From CAISCU01 sp051861545 (lineage in GTDB: Bacteria > Bacteroidota > Bacteroidia > UKL13-3): a stretch of DNA of 64,000 bases. Position 1 is the stretch's first letter. The number at the start of each line of letters is the position of its first letter. Below, in pieces: positions 25,754 to 34,299 of this stretch. The notes beneath the pieces were generated by a model. That model saw only the letters and a program-made list of their open reading frames with translations, was not told the origin of the DNA and did no database searches. Position numbers and translations under genes: made by a program. The stretch spans positions 248,001-312,000 of the forward strand of contig JBIMKP010000001.1 of NCBI GenBank assembly GCA_051861545.1, written 5' to 3'.

Positions 25754-27886
25754 TTACTCTTTAAAATCTGCACCCAAATTCCAAAGCACAAAACTCCAGA
25801 AATCTGCCGCATCTTCAATTAGTTTTGCAGTTGGTTTACCTGCTCCATGTCCGGCTTTACTATCAATTCTAATCAAAACAGGATTGCCATCTTTGGCTTG
25901 TGCTTCCTGTAATGTTGCTGCAAATTTAAATGAATGTGCAGGTACTACCCTGTCATCATGATCTGCTGTCATAACCATTGTTGCAGGGTAATTGGTTCCA
26001 GCCTTTAAGTTGTGTAATGGTGAATATTTGTATAGATAATCAAATTGCTCTTTTTTATCGCTGCTACCGTATTCAACAGCCCAACCCCAACCAATAGTGA
26101 ACTTATGGTAACGTAACATATCCAATACACCAACAGCAGGAATGGCTACTTTGAATAATTCTGGTCTTTGAGCCATACAAGCACCAATTAACAATCCACC
26201 ATTTGAACCACCATTGATGGCTAATTTTGGTGAACTGGTATATTTTTCACTAATTAGAAATTCTGCTGCTGCAATAAAATCATTAAACACAGTTTGTTTC
26301 TTTTCTAACATTCCAGCCTTGTGCCAGTCTTCACCATATTCGCCACCACCACGTAAATTTGCTATTGCATAAACTCCACCTTGTTCAAGGAATAACATTC
26401 TTGAAACAGAAAACGATGGTGTTAAACTGATATTAAATCCACCATATCCATATAACAATGTAGGATTGTTTCCATCTAATTTGATTCCTTTTTTATGAAT
26501 GATAAACATTGGAACTTTTACACCATCTTTTGAAGGATAAAAAACCTGTTTTGTTTCAAAATCATTGATATTAAAAGCAACTTCAGTTTTACGGAATTGT
26601 TCTGCCTTTCCTGTGTTTAAATCATAACGATAAATTTCTCCAGGATTAGTAAATGAGGTGAATGAGAAGAAAGCTTCTTTGTCTTCTTTTCTTCCACCTA
26701 TACCAGAAGCTGTTCCTATTCCAGGAAGTGGAATTTCATTTTCAACTTTACCTGTTAAGTCATGTTGGTATAGACGTGAACTAGCATCTTTTAAATAAAC
26801 AGAAAACAATTTACCACCACAGGTAGAAACGCTTTCCAATAAGTCTTTTCCTTCAGGAATAATGTCTGTCCAATTTTTGCTTTCAGGTTGATTTGGGTCA
26901 ACCAAAACCAATCTATATTTAGGTGCATTAAAATCGGTAATAGCTAAAATTTTATCTCCAATATTATCAACTACACCATAGTTATTTTCAAAACCTTTGA
27001 ACAGAGTTTTAAATCCAGTTTCGTTTTTACTTAAATCTTTGATTAAAATCTCAGACCCTGATGTACCTTCAGAAACACTGATGATTAAAAATCTATCATC
27101 TTCTGTAATTCCTGCATTGAAGTAACGCAAAGGATGGGCTTTGTCTTCATAAACCAATTTGTCATCCTTTTGAGATTTACCCATTTCATGAAAGTAAATT
27201 TTCATGAATTCATTGGCATTACTGAATTCTTTTCCTTTTTTAGGTTCATCATAACGACTGTAGTAAAAACCGTTTCCACTCCAGGTAGCACCGCTGAATT
27301 TTACCCATTCAATTTTATCTGCCAGTTTTTGTTTTGAAACCATGTCCATCACAAAGATTTCATTCCAATCACTACCACTTTTAGCAATACCAACTGCAGC
27401 ATATTTATGGTCTTTACTGAACGTAATACTTGCCAATGAAACTGTTCCATCTGTAGAAAGTGAGTTAGGATCAAGAAATACTTCAGGTTCTCCGTTTAAA
27501 CCCTTCTGACGATACAATACACTTTGGTTTTGTAATCCATCATTTTTATAAAAGAAGTAATAATCACCCTCTTTAAAAGGAGAACCATAACGAGGATAAT
27601 TCCAAATTTTTCCCAAGCGCGATTTGATTTGTTCTCTAAATGGAATTTGAGACAAGTAATTCTGTGTTACCTCATTCTCCTTCTTCACCCAATCAATCAC
27701 ATCAGCAGCAGTGTCATTCTCGAGCCACCTAAATGGGTCTGCTACTTTTGTTCCAAAATAATCATCTACTGTACTGTCTTTGTAGGCTTGGGGATATTCC
27801 GCCACTTTGATTTCTTTTCTTTCCATCTTTTTTTCTCCGCAGGCAATGATAGCAAGGCTACAAAGGAAGAGCAAATTTTTACGCAT
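25754..27886 (-). CDS. Prolyl oligopeptidase (family S9A), lipoprotein form
   Basis: 710 residues. The lipoprotein signal has Cys16 (LAIIAC). The peptidase N-terminal domain begins near residue 30 (YPQAYKDSTVDDYFGTKVAD, PFRWLEND), and a seven-bladed propeller spans about 80-445. The alpha/beta hydrolase domain carries the triad: Ser561 in GGSNGGLL, Asp in ADHDDRV (about 644-645) and His680 in KAGHGAGK. YGYGGF near 480 forms the oxyanion region. The enzyme cleaves after proline in short peptides, here in the periplasm or at a membrane surface. It has its own strong terminator, and no operon partners are seen. Confidence 0.93.
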   Translation of the reverse strand: MRKNLLFLCSLAIIACGEKKMERKEIKVAEYPQAYKDSTVDDYFGTKVADPFRWLENDTAADVIDWVKKENEVTQNYLSQIPFREQIKSRLGKIWNYPRYGSPFKEGDYYFFYKNDGLQNQSVLYRQKGLNGEPEVFLDPNSLSTDGTVSLASITFSKDHKYAAVGIAKSGSDWNEIFVMDMVSKQKLADKIEWVKFSGATWSGNGFYYSRYDEPKKGKEFSNANEFMKIYFHEMGKSQKDDKLVYEDKAHPLRYFNAGITEDDRFLIISVSEGTSGSEILIKDLSKNETGFKTLFKGFENNYGVVDNIGDKILAITDFNAPKYRLVLVDPNQPESKNWTDIIPEGKDLLESVSTCGGKLFSVYLKDASSRLYQHDLTGKVENEIPLPGIGTASGIGGRKEDKEAFFSFTSFTNPGEIYRYDLNTGKAEQFRKTEVAFNINDFETKQVFYPSKDGVKVPMFIIHKKGIKLDGNNPTLLYGYGGFNISLTPSFSVSRMLFLEQGGVYAIANLRGGGEYGEDWHKAGMLEKKQTVFNDFIAAAEFLISEKYTSSPKLAINGGSNGGLLIGACMAQRPELFKVAIPAVGVLDMLRYHKFTIGWGWAVEYGSSDKKEQFDYLYKYSPLHNLKAGTNYPATMVMTADHDDRVVPAHSFKFAATLQEAQAKDGNPVLIRIDSKAGHGAGKPTAKLIEDAADFWSFVLWNLGADFKE

Positions 27887-27964
27887 AAGATTTGAATTTT
27901 AATCAAATGTAAGGGATGTTATTAAGGCAAAAAAGCCACTCATCAAAAACTAAGAAGAGAATAC

Positions 27965-28012
27965 TATAACTCGCTAAATCTATCAAAAAAAAGGTAGATT
28001 CAGCGAGTTATA
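27965..28012. repeat. Element-flanking palindrome P1 (left end)
   Basis: The left arm TATAACTCGCTAAATCTA (27965-27982) and the right arm TAGATTCAGCGAGTTATA (27995-28012) are inverted complements at 17 of 18 positions with a 12-base spacer. The same 18-base arm occurs at 29507-29524, beyond the 3' end of the ATPase gene. It would form a stable hairpin in single strand and cannot be explained as the terminator of a neighbour. Confidence 0.9.
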
Positions 28013-28016
28013 AAAC

Positions 28017-28064
28017 TATAATTCGCTATATCTTATAATTTTAGTATACTTGTAGCGAGTTTAA
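28017..28064. promoter_or_regulatory. Second palindrome P2 around the likely ATPase promoter
   Basis: TATAATTCGCTA (28017-28028) and TAGCGAGTTTAA (28053-28064) are degenerate inverted copies of the P1 arm. Between them lies TATACTTG (28045-28052), which resembles a Bacteroidota -7 box, with TTC at 28022-28024 at the -33 position. A protein that recognises the TCGCTA arm would therefore cover the promoter. This makes autoregulation possible, but it is inference. Confidence 0.5.
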
Positions 28065-28076
28065 AGAATAGGAAAA

Positions 28077-29501
28077 ATGGCAAAAATAGTAGGTAGAATA
28101 AAAGAAATTGCCCAGTTTAAGGAATTGGTAAACTCCAATCAGTCTGAATTTGTAGCAGTTTATGGAAGGCGAAGAGTTGGTAAAACTTTTTTAATAAGAG
28201 AATCATTTCAAAACCAATTCCACTTCCAACTTACTGGTTTGGCTCAAGCAGATTTGCGCTCACAATTACAAAACTTCCATGTAGCAATAAATAAGTATAA
28301 ACCTGGCAATAAAGAGATAACTCGTCCAACATCATGGTTTGAAGCATTTCAAGAATTGATTAAGATACTTGAGAAGAGTAATTCGGCAAAAAAAGTAATT
28401 TTCTTAGATGAATTGCCTTGGCTAGACACCCCTAAATCAGGCTTTATACAAGCACTTGAGCATTTCTGGAATAGTTGGGCATCAGCAAGAAAAGATATAC
28501 TATTAATTGTTTGTGGTTCAGCTGCATCTTGGATGTTAAATAAACTCATCAATAACAAAGGTGGATTACACAACAGAGTAAGTTGTAAAATGAAAATCAA
28601 TCCATTTACATTGTCTGAATGTAAAAGTTATTATAAATCAAAAGGCATTAAATGGAACGACTACCAAATCATAGAAAACTATATGGTAATGGGAGGAATT
28701 CCATTTTATATGAATGCAGTGAAAAAAGAAAAAAGTGCTGCTCAAAATATCAATACCTTGTGTTTTAGTGAAGATGGTTTACTAAATGACGAATTCAGGA
28801 ATTTATATGCTTCATTATTTGCAAAATCTGATAACCATGTTGCAGTAGTTTCGGCTTTGAGCAAAAAAGCTAAAGGATTAAGTCGTGAAGAAATTATACA
28901 GTTTGCCAAAATACCTAATGGCGGTGGTACAAGCAAAGTTCTTGAGGAGCTTGAAATGAGTGGTTTTATTAGAAAATACGTTCCTTTTGGTAAAAAAGTA
29001 AAAGATAGTTTATATCAACTCATTGATTTTTACACCCATTTTTACTTCAAATTTCTTGAAAAAAATAAATACGACAATGAAAACCAATGGCTGAATATTC
29101 TTGATACTCCAATTCATAGAACTTGGGCAGGATATGCTTTTGAATTGGTTTGTTTAACTCATTTACCCCAAATAAAAACTGCATTGGGAATAAGTGGAAT
29201 TCAAAGCAAAGCTGGTTCTTGGAGAAGTTCGAAAAGTGAAAACGGGGCACAAATCGATTTACTGATTGAAAGAAAAGACCAGATAATTAATTTATGTGAA
29301 ATGAAATTCTCTATCAATGAATTTAGCATTGATAAAACTTATGCCAATAACCTGAGAAATAAAATCAGCACATTTAAAAGTGAATCACAAACAAAAAACG
29401 CAGTTCATTTATGTTTAATCAGTAGCTATGGAATTAAAGCCAATAGCTACTCCGACGAGCTTGTTCAGAATAGTTTTGACATGTCGATTCTATTTTCTTA
29501 A
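28077..29501 (+). CDS. AAA ATPase with C-terminal PD-(D/E)XK-like nuclease domain
   Basis: 474 residues. The archaeal-type ATPase domain starts at residue 1 (VGRIKEIAQF). Walker A is GRRRVGKT (30-37), Walker B is VIFLDELPWL (Asp111-Glu112), and a sensor strand is LLIVCGSAASWM (about 141-152). A winged-helix-like region follows (about 255-320, GLSREEIIQFAKIPNGGGTS, KVLEELEMSGFI). The C-terminal module has Asp394 in GAQIDLLIER and Glu408-x-Lys410 in CEMKF, the D...ExK pattern of PD-(D/E)XK nucleases (DUF234-like). Members are widespread but poorly understood. Palindromes bracket the gene on both sides, suggesting a self-contained element with a DNA target. Confidence 0.87.
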   Translation: MAKIVGRIKEIAQFKELVNSNQSEFVAVYGRRRVGKTFLIRESFQNQFHFQLTGLAQADLRSQLQNFHVAINKYKPGNKEITRPTSWFEAFQELIKILEKSNSAKKVIFLDELPWLDTPKSGFIQALEHFWNSWASARKDILLIVCGSAASWMLNKLINNKGGLHNRVSCKMKINPFTLSECKSYYKSKGIKWNDYQIIENYMVMGGIPFYMNAVKKEKSAAQNINTLCFSEDGLLNDEFRNLYASLFAKSDNHVAVVSALSKKAKGLSREEIIQFAKIPNGGGTSKVLEELEMSGFIRKYVPFGKKVKDSLYQLIDFYTHFYFKFLEKNKYDNENQWLNILDTPIHRTWAGYAFELVCLTHLPQIKTALGISGIQSKAGSWRSSKSENGAQIDLLIERKDQIINLCEMKFSINEFSIDKTYANNLRNKISTFKSESQTKNAVHLCLISSYGIKANSYSDELVQNSFDMSILFS

Positions 29502-29506
29502 AACAG

Positions 29507-29554
29507 TATAACTCGCTAAATCTACCTAAATAAGTATAGATTTAGCGAGTTATA
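29507..29554. repeat. Element-flanking palindrome P3 (right end)
   Basis: TATAACTCGCTAAATCTA (29507-29524) and TAGATTTAGCGAGTTATA (29537-29554) are perfect 18-base inverted complements with a 12-base spacer. The left arm is identical to that of P1, and the arm and spacer lengths are the same. It begins 5 bases after the ATPase stop codon. It could double as a terminator, but lacks a T run. Confidence 0.92.
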
Positions 29555-29583
29555 ACAAGTCAACTATTCAAAAAAGACACAAA

Positions 29584-29611
29584 AAAACCGCATCCAAAAT
29601 TGAATGCGGTT
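29584..29611 (-). terminator. Terminator of the superoxide dismutase gene
   Basis: AAACCGCAT (29584-29592) pairs with ATGCGGTTT (29603-29611). On the minus strand the stem is followed by a T run. It lies 19 bases after the sod stop. Confidence 0.85.
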
Positions 29612-29629
29612 TCCTGAATTTCGAATCAA

Positions 29630-30238
29630 TTATTTTACAGCTTCAGCATACATTCTGCTAACTTCTGTCCAGTTGATTACATTCCAAAATGCACCAATAT
29701 AATCAGGTCTACGGTTTTGGTAATGCAAATAATAAGCATGTTCCCAAACATCTAATCCTAAAATTGGAGTTCCTTTTACATCAGCTACATCCATTAAAGG
29801 ATTGTCTTGATTTGGAGTTGAAGAAACTACTAATTTCTTATCCGCATTTACGCTTAACCATGCCCAACCTGAACCAAATCTAGTTGTAGCAGCTTTGTTA
29901 AACTCTTCTTTGAATTTATCCATTCCACCTAAATCTGATTCAATAGCAGCAGCTAATTCAGCAGAAGGTGAAGAAGGAGTTCCACTAAGAATATTCCAGA
30001 ACATACTGTGGTTAAAGTGACCACCACCATTGTTTCTTACTGCAACAGGATGTTTGCTAATATTTTTGCAAATTTCTTCTAAACTTAACTTTTCAGTATC
30101 GGTTCCAGCAATTGCATTATTTAAATTGGTAACGTAAGCATTGTGGTGCTTAGAATGATGGATTTCCATAGTGCGCGCATCAATATGCGGCTCTAATGCG
30201 TTGTACTCGTATCCGAGTTTAGGTAATTCGAATGCCAT
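29630..30238 (-). CDS. sod: Superoxide dismutase, Fe/Mn type
   Basis: 202 residues, the usual length. Metal ligands are His27 (HHSKHHNAYV), His77 (GGGHFNHSMFW), Asp163 and His167 (LDVWEHAYYLHYQN). The ending YIGAFWNVINW is typical. It converts superoxide to oxygen and hydrogen peroxide in the cytoplasm. The absence of a signal peptide supports this location. Residues near the active site do not let me choose Fe or Mn with confidence. The gene is monocistronic with its own terminator. A TATATTCG -7-like box lies on the minus strand at 30259-30266. Confidence 0.95.
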   Translation of the reverse strand: MAFELPKLGYEYNALEPHIDARTMEIHHSKHHNAYVTNLNNAIAGTDTEKLSLEEICKNISKHPVAVRNNGGGHFNHSMFWNILSGTPSSPSAELAAAIESDLGGMDKFKEEFNKAATTRFGSGWAWLSVNADKKLVVSSTPNQDNPLMDVADVKGTPILGLDVWEHAYYLHYQNRRPDYIGAFWNVINWTEVSRMYAEAVK

Positions 30239-30339
30239 TTATTTTTAGATTTAGTTTACGAATATATGTGTTTAAAATTTGGCCACATATTAATGCCATA
30301 TTAAGTTAACAAGTTTCTTAAACAAAAGGTTTTAGAGTT

Positions 30340-31443
30340 TTAATTCTTATAGATTTCTATCAAATTAATATCTTCATTATTAACAACAACAAGGTATGTA
30401 ATCCAATGTCCTTTGCCATAAGTCAACTTCATTTTAGAAATTTGTATTGGAAATTTCCCTTTTTGAAAATTGGCACCTAACTGAATACTACAGCCATTTT
30501 CTCTTGAGCAAACCGGAAAATTTATCGGAAACTTTTCTATCCAATTTAAATCTCCATAAAGTGTTTTAATCTCTTGGATTTGAGCATCTACTCCCATATT
30601 AGCAAGAGTTAATAAAATATACTTACCATTTGATGCAAGTCCTTGACTCATCATAATTTCTGGGACAGGAACTTGTAATTCTAAAATCTTATCTAAGCTG
30701 TAAAAGCCATCTTTGTTCCTTAATTTTACAACTGTTTCTGCTGGACTAAAAAGCAAGGCACTAGTTTGTGGAATAGAAGATTCTAACTCATCTAAATTCA
30801 ATTCAACTATATTTTCTTTTAAACTAGGTAAATCTGGAATTTTGTTAAGCTCTGTTTTATTCTCTGAATAAAAATCAATATTTCCATCTTCAATAAAACT
30901 CAATGTAAATGTATTGCCCTTCCTTTCTTTAATCAAAGCACCTACTTTCATCAAATCATTATCAATAAGCAAAGATTCTTCTTCCGAAGTAGCCTTTCTT
31001 GCAGGAACTCTACTTCTATAAAATATTAACAAATCATTTTCTTTCGCCGTAAATAAGTCACGATGAAGACTAACTAAATATGCTTCACCATTTTTATTAA
31101 ACTCTTTTTGCTTGAAAAAAGAATTTATCTCACCATAAAAATTAAATCCTAAAAAAACGAAAAAGGCCAAATACAGAAAACTAAAACTTAAAATAGGAAA
31201 CCTATATGGAATAGAAGTTCTATCTATCAAGGTAGTTTCCTCCTCTGATGCTTTTCTGACTTGATTTGAGCTTGATTTAATTAAATACTCTTTGTTTAGT
31301 GGGATTACAGGAATTAAATAAACATGGAAATATTTTTGCTTTACTTCAAGAACCTCATTATTGGTTTTTAAAAATTCCAAACCTTTTTTATCACCATGAA
31401 ATTCCATGAATTTCATGCTTTTAATTCCAAATAAAATCCTCAT
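30340..31443 (-). CDS. Single-pass membrane protein of unknown function
   Basis: 367 residues. The N-terminal 65 residues (RILFGIKSMKFMEFHGDKKG, LEVKQKYFHVYLIPVIPLNK) have the strand pattern of small zinc-ribbon-like headers, but no cysteines. A hydrophobic segment at about 85-105 (LSFSFLYLAFFVFLGF) precedes a long extracytoplasmic part of mixed alpha/beta character. There is no recognisable catalytic motif. Its stop lies 10 bases upstream of the end of the tadA frame on the same strand. A shared transcript is possible, tadA being the downstream gene in transcription... that is, the tadA start precedes this gene. I do not recognise the family. Confidence 0.65.
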   Translation of the reverse strand: MRILFGIKSMKFMEFHGDKKGLEFLKTNNEVLEVKQKYFHVYLIPVIPLNKEYLIKSSSNQVRKASEEETTLIDRTSIPYRFPILSFSFLYLAFFVFLGFNFYGEINSFFKQKEFNKNGEAYLVSLHRDLFTAKENDLLIFYRSRVPARKATSEEESLLIDNDLMKVGALIKERKGNTFTLSFIEDGNIDFYSENKTELNKIPDLPSLKENIVELNLDELESSIPQTSALLFSPAETVVKLRNKDGFYSLDKILELQVPVPEIMMSQGLASNGKYILLTLANMGVDAQIQEIKTLYGDLNWIEKFPINFPVCSRENGCSIQLGANFQKGKFPIQISKMKLTYGKGHWITYLVVVNNEDINLIEIYKN

Positions 31444-31453
31444 CTTATAAAGT

Positions 31454-31897
31454 TTATCGTAAGCCTTTAAAGAAGTCTTTTACTAAATGACTGCATTTCT
31501 CTTCCAAAACACCCGAAGTTATTTCTGTTTTTGGATGGATTAAATGTTTCCCCTCCTTCAAAAAACCTCTTTTAGGGTCGGAAGCACCAATAATTAATTC
31601 ACCCAACTGAGCCCAATAAATAGCACCAGCGCACATAATACAAGGCTCTAAGGTAACGTACAAACGACAATCGATTAAATATTTTGCACCTAAATAATTA
31701 GAAGCAGCGGTAATTGCTTGCATTTCGGCATGAGCTGTAACATCATGCAAACGCTCAGTTAAATTGTAACCTTTACCTATAATTTTATTTTCAAAAACAA
31801 CAATTGCACCAACAGGAACTTCACCCTCATCAAAAGCCTTTTGAGCTTCTTTATAAGCGATTTCCATAAAATAATCGTCGCTAAATAATTCTGCCAT
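31454..31897 (-). CDS. tadA: tRNA-specific adenosine deaminase TadA
   Basis: 147 residues from the ATG at 31897. A longer frame adds 11 residues that the family does not need. The zinc-dependent deaminase motifs are complete: HAE at 56-58 (AHAEMQA) with the catalytic Glu58, and PCIMCAGA with Cys86 and Cys89. VPVGAIVV and the C-terminal FKGLR are also typical. It deaminates adenosine 34 to inosine in tRNA-Arg(ACG), an essential wobble modification. A related guanine deaminase is a less likely alternative. It is transcribed ahead of the unknown membrane-protein gene, separated by 10 bases, and diverges from aspS. Confidence 0.9.
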   Translation of the reverse strand: MAELFSDDYFMEIAYKEAQKAFDEGEVPVGAIVVFENKIIGKGYNLTERLHDVTAHAEMQAITAASNYLGAKYLIDCRLYVTLEPCIMCAGAIYWAQLGELIIGASDPKRGFLKEGKHLIHPKTEITSGVLEEKCSHLVKDFFKGLR

Positions 31898-32058
31898 ATT
31901 AATTTTTTTAACAAAAGTAAAGCCAATCAACAGAAATCAAGCCTAATAAAATTAAGTATAGTATTGAAAGCACTTTTTTGAAGCAGAAATCTGCCTCAAA
32001 TTTTCTATTTTCGCGCTCCTTTGGATGGAACCCAAATTAGAAAGAAAAAAATAGAATT

Positions 32059-33840
32059 ATGTTAAGAACCAATACTTGTGGTGAGCTCAGATTATCGGAT
32101 GCTGGAAAAGAAGTTGTTTTATGTGGATGGATTCAAAAAAGTAGAGATTTAGGTGGAATGACCTTTATTGATTTGAGAGACCGTTATGGTTTAACTCAAC
32201 TTGCTTTTAATATGGATACCAATTCAGATTTGTGCACTTCTGCAAGAAAACTTGGTCGCGAATTTGTTTTGCAGGTTAGTGGTTTGGTAAAGGAAAGAGA
32301 AAACAAAAATTCCAATCTTTCAACAGGAGATATTGAAATAGAGGTTACAAAAATTCAGGTTTTAAATGAGGCCATTACACCTCCATTTACCATAGAAGAA
32401 AATACAGATGGTGGCGACGAACTGCGCATGAAATATCGCTATTTAGACCTAAGAAGAAGTAATGTTAGAGCCAATCTTCAATTACGTCATCAAGTTGCAA
32501 GACATACTAGAACTTTCTTAGACAACCAAGATTTTATTGAGGTTGAAACACCGGTTCTAATCAAATCAACTCCCGAAGGTGCACGCGATTTTGTTGTGCC
32601 AAGTAGAATGAATCAAGGTGAATTTTATGCCTTGCCTCAATCACCACAAACTTTTAAACAATTATTGATGGTAAGTGGATTTGATCGCTATTATCAAATT
32701 GTAAAATGTTTTAGGGATGAAGATTTACGTGCCGATAGACAACCGGAATTTACACAGATAGATTGCGAAATGAGTTTTGTTGAGCAAGAGGATGTGCTCA
32801 ATATGTTTGAAGCATTGGTAAAGTATTTATTCAAGGAGGTAAAAGGAATTGATATTGACTCACTTCCAAGAATGACATATGCTGATGCCATGAAATTTTA
32901 TGGTTCAGACAAACCAGATACACGTTTCGATATGCGTTTTGTAGAACTAGGTGAATTAGCAAAAGGCAAAAACTTCAAAGTATTTGATGAAGCAGAATTG
33001 GTTGTTGGAATTTGTGCTAAAGGATGTGCCGAATATACCCGCAAGCAACTAGATGAATTGACTGATTTTGTAAAACGTCCGCAAGTTGGTGCAAGTGGTT
33101 TGGTTTATGCTAGAGTAAATGCTGATGGGACTATCAAATCAAGTGTAGATAAATTCTTTGATGAAGCTGCTTTAAAAACATGGGCAGAAGCGATGAAAGC
33201 AGAACCTGGTGATTTGATTTTAATTCTTGCTGGCAAAGCTGATAAAACCAGAAAAGCCTTAAACGAATTGCGTTTAGAAATGGGAACTCGCTTGGGATTA
33301 AGAGATAAAAATAAATTCTCTTGCTTATGGGTTATCGATTTTCCATTGTTAGAATTTATTGAAGATGAAGGAAGATTTTTCGCCATGCATCATCCGTTCA
33401 CTTCACCAAAACCTGAAGACATTCATATTGTTGATGAGATGCTTAAACTTCAACAAGAAAATAAACTGAGCGAAGATTGTATTAGTCCGAGAGCCAATGC
33501 ATACGACATGGTAATTAATGGTGTAGAAGTAGGTGGTGGCTCTGTGCGTATCTTCAACAAAGATTTACAAAAGAAAATGTTCACACTTTTAGGTTTTAGT
33601 GATGAAGAAGCACAAAAACAATTTGGCTTTTTAATGAATGCATTTGAATTTGGAGCACCACCACATGCTGGAATTGCTTTTGGTTTCGATAGATTATGTT
33701 CATTATTCGGCGGAGCAGATTCTATTAGAGATTTTATTGCATTTCCTAAAAATAATTCAGGAAGAGATATCATGATTGATGCTCCATCTGAGATAGCACT
33801 AAAGCAGCTGGATGAATTAGGAATCAGCACAAAAAAATAA
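32059..33840 (+). CDS. aspS: Aspartyl-tRNA synthetase
   Basis: 593 residues, the bacterial long form. The OB-fold anticodon domain occupies the N-terminus (VVLCGWIQKSRDLGGMTFID). Class II motif 2 is FRDEDLRADRQPEFTQID, and motif 3 is GIAFGFDRL near the end. The bacterial GAD insertion lies between about residues 290 and 420. It charges tRNA-Asp in the cytoplasm. A separate asparaginyl-tRNA synthetase gene is in the same window, so this enzyme need not be non-discriminating. A hairpin terminator follows. Confidence 0.97.
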   Translation: MLRTNTCGELRLSDAGKEVVLCGWIQKSRDLGGMTFIDLRDRYGLTQLAFNMDTNSDLCTSARKLGREFVLQVSGLVKERENKNSNLSTGDIEIEVTKIQVLNEAITPPFTIEENTDGGDELRMKYRYLDLRRSNVRANLQLRHQVARHTRTFLDNQDFIEVETPVLIKSTPEGARDFVVPSRMNQGEFYALPQSPQTFKQLLMVSGFDRYYQIVKCFRDEDLRADRQPEFTQIDCEMSFVEQEDVLNMFEALVKYLFKEVKGIDIDSLPRMTYADAMKFYGSDKPDTRFDMRFVELGELAKGKNFKVFDEAELVVGICAKGCAEYTRKQLDELTDFVKRPQVGASGLVYARVNADGTIKSSVDKFFDEAALKTWAEAMKAEPGDLILILAGKADKTRKALNELRLEMGTRLGLRDKNKFSCLWVIDFPLLEFIEDEGRFFAMHHPFTSPKPEDIHIVDEMLKLQQENKLSEDCISPRANAYDMVINGVEVGGGSVRIFNKDLQKKMFTLLGFSDEEAQKQFGFLMNAFEFGAPPHAGIAFGFDRLCSLFGGADSIRDFIAFPKNNSGRDIMIDAPSEIALKQLDELGISTKK

Positions 33841-33847
33841 AAAGCGA

Positions 33848-33872
33848 AAATCAAATTTTAAGAATTTGATTT
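33848..33872 (+). terminator. Hairpin after aspS
   Basis: AAATCAAATT (33848-33857) pairs perfectly with AATTTGATTT (33863-33872) around loop TTAAG. The stem is AT-rich and ends in Ts. It lies just after the aspS stop and is probably an intrinsic terminator. Confidence 0.6.
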
Positions 33873-33913
33873 TATGCTTAACTTGTAATTGAAAAAACAT
33901 AATAACTAAAAAT

Positions 33914-34291
33914 ATGGCACTAGATATCATCGGAAAAATTATTCAGGTAATGCCTGAAACAAGTGGACAAAGTAAAGCTGGAAAAGCTTGGTCAAAGCAG
34001 GAGTTTGTTATTGAAACAATGGAGCAATATCCTCGTAAAGTTTGTATGAGTGTAATGGGAGATAAAGTACAAGAATTAAAGAAATTTGCTCCTGGTCATG
34101 AAATTAAGGCATCCCTTAATATTGAATCAAGAGAGTACAATGGAAGATGGTACACAGATATTCGTGCTTGGAAAATTGAATTAAATGGACCTGCAGGTTC
34201 ATCATCGGCACCAGCTGCAGGCGAAACTTTTTATGCAGACCCAGAACCACAATTCACTTCTGATTCTGCTACTGATGACCTTCCTTTTTAA
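33914..34291 (+). CDS. DUF3127 OB-fold-like protein
   Basis: 125 residues. It opens ALDIIGKIIQVMPETSGQSK, then KQEFVIETMEQYPRKVCMSV, and ends its core with YNGRWYTDIRAWKIEL, the recognised pattern of DUF3127. The C-terminal tail is Ala/Ser-rich and closes with acidic ATDDLPF. That ending resembles the acidic tip of single-stranded DNA-binding proteins, which recruits partner proteins. The family is common in Bacteroidota. An OB fold that binds nucleic acid is plausible, but unproven. The next gene starts 8 bases downstream. Confidence 0.85.
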   Translation: MALDIIGKIIQVMPETSGQSKAGKAWSKQEFVIETMEQYPRKVCMSVMGDKVQELKKFAPGHEIKASLNIESREYNGRWYTDIRAWKIELNGPAGSSSAPAAGETFYADPEPQFTSDSATDDLPF

Positions 34292-34299
34292 TTAAAACT

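Noticed and set aside
27965..28064. Repeated CGCTA units as a possible CRISPR array
   Set aside because: Only a few copies, in inverted pairs with short fixed loops, no regular unique spacers and no cas genes. They are palindromes, not an array.
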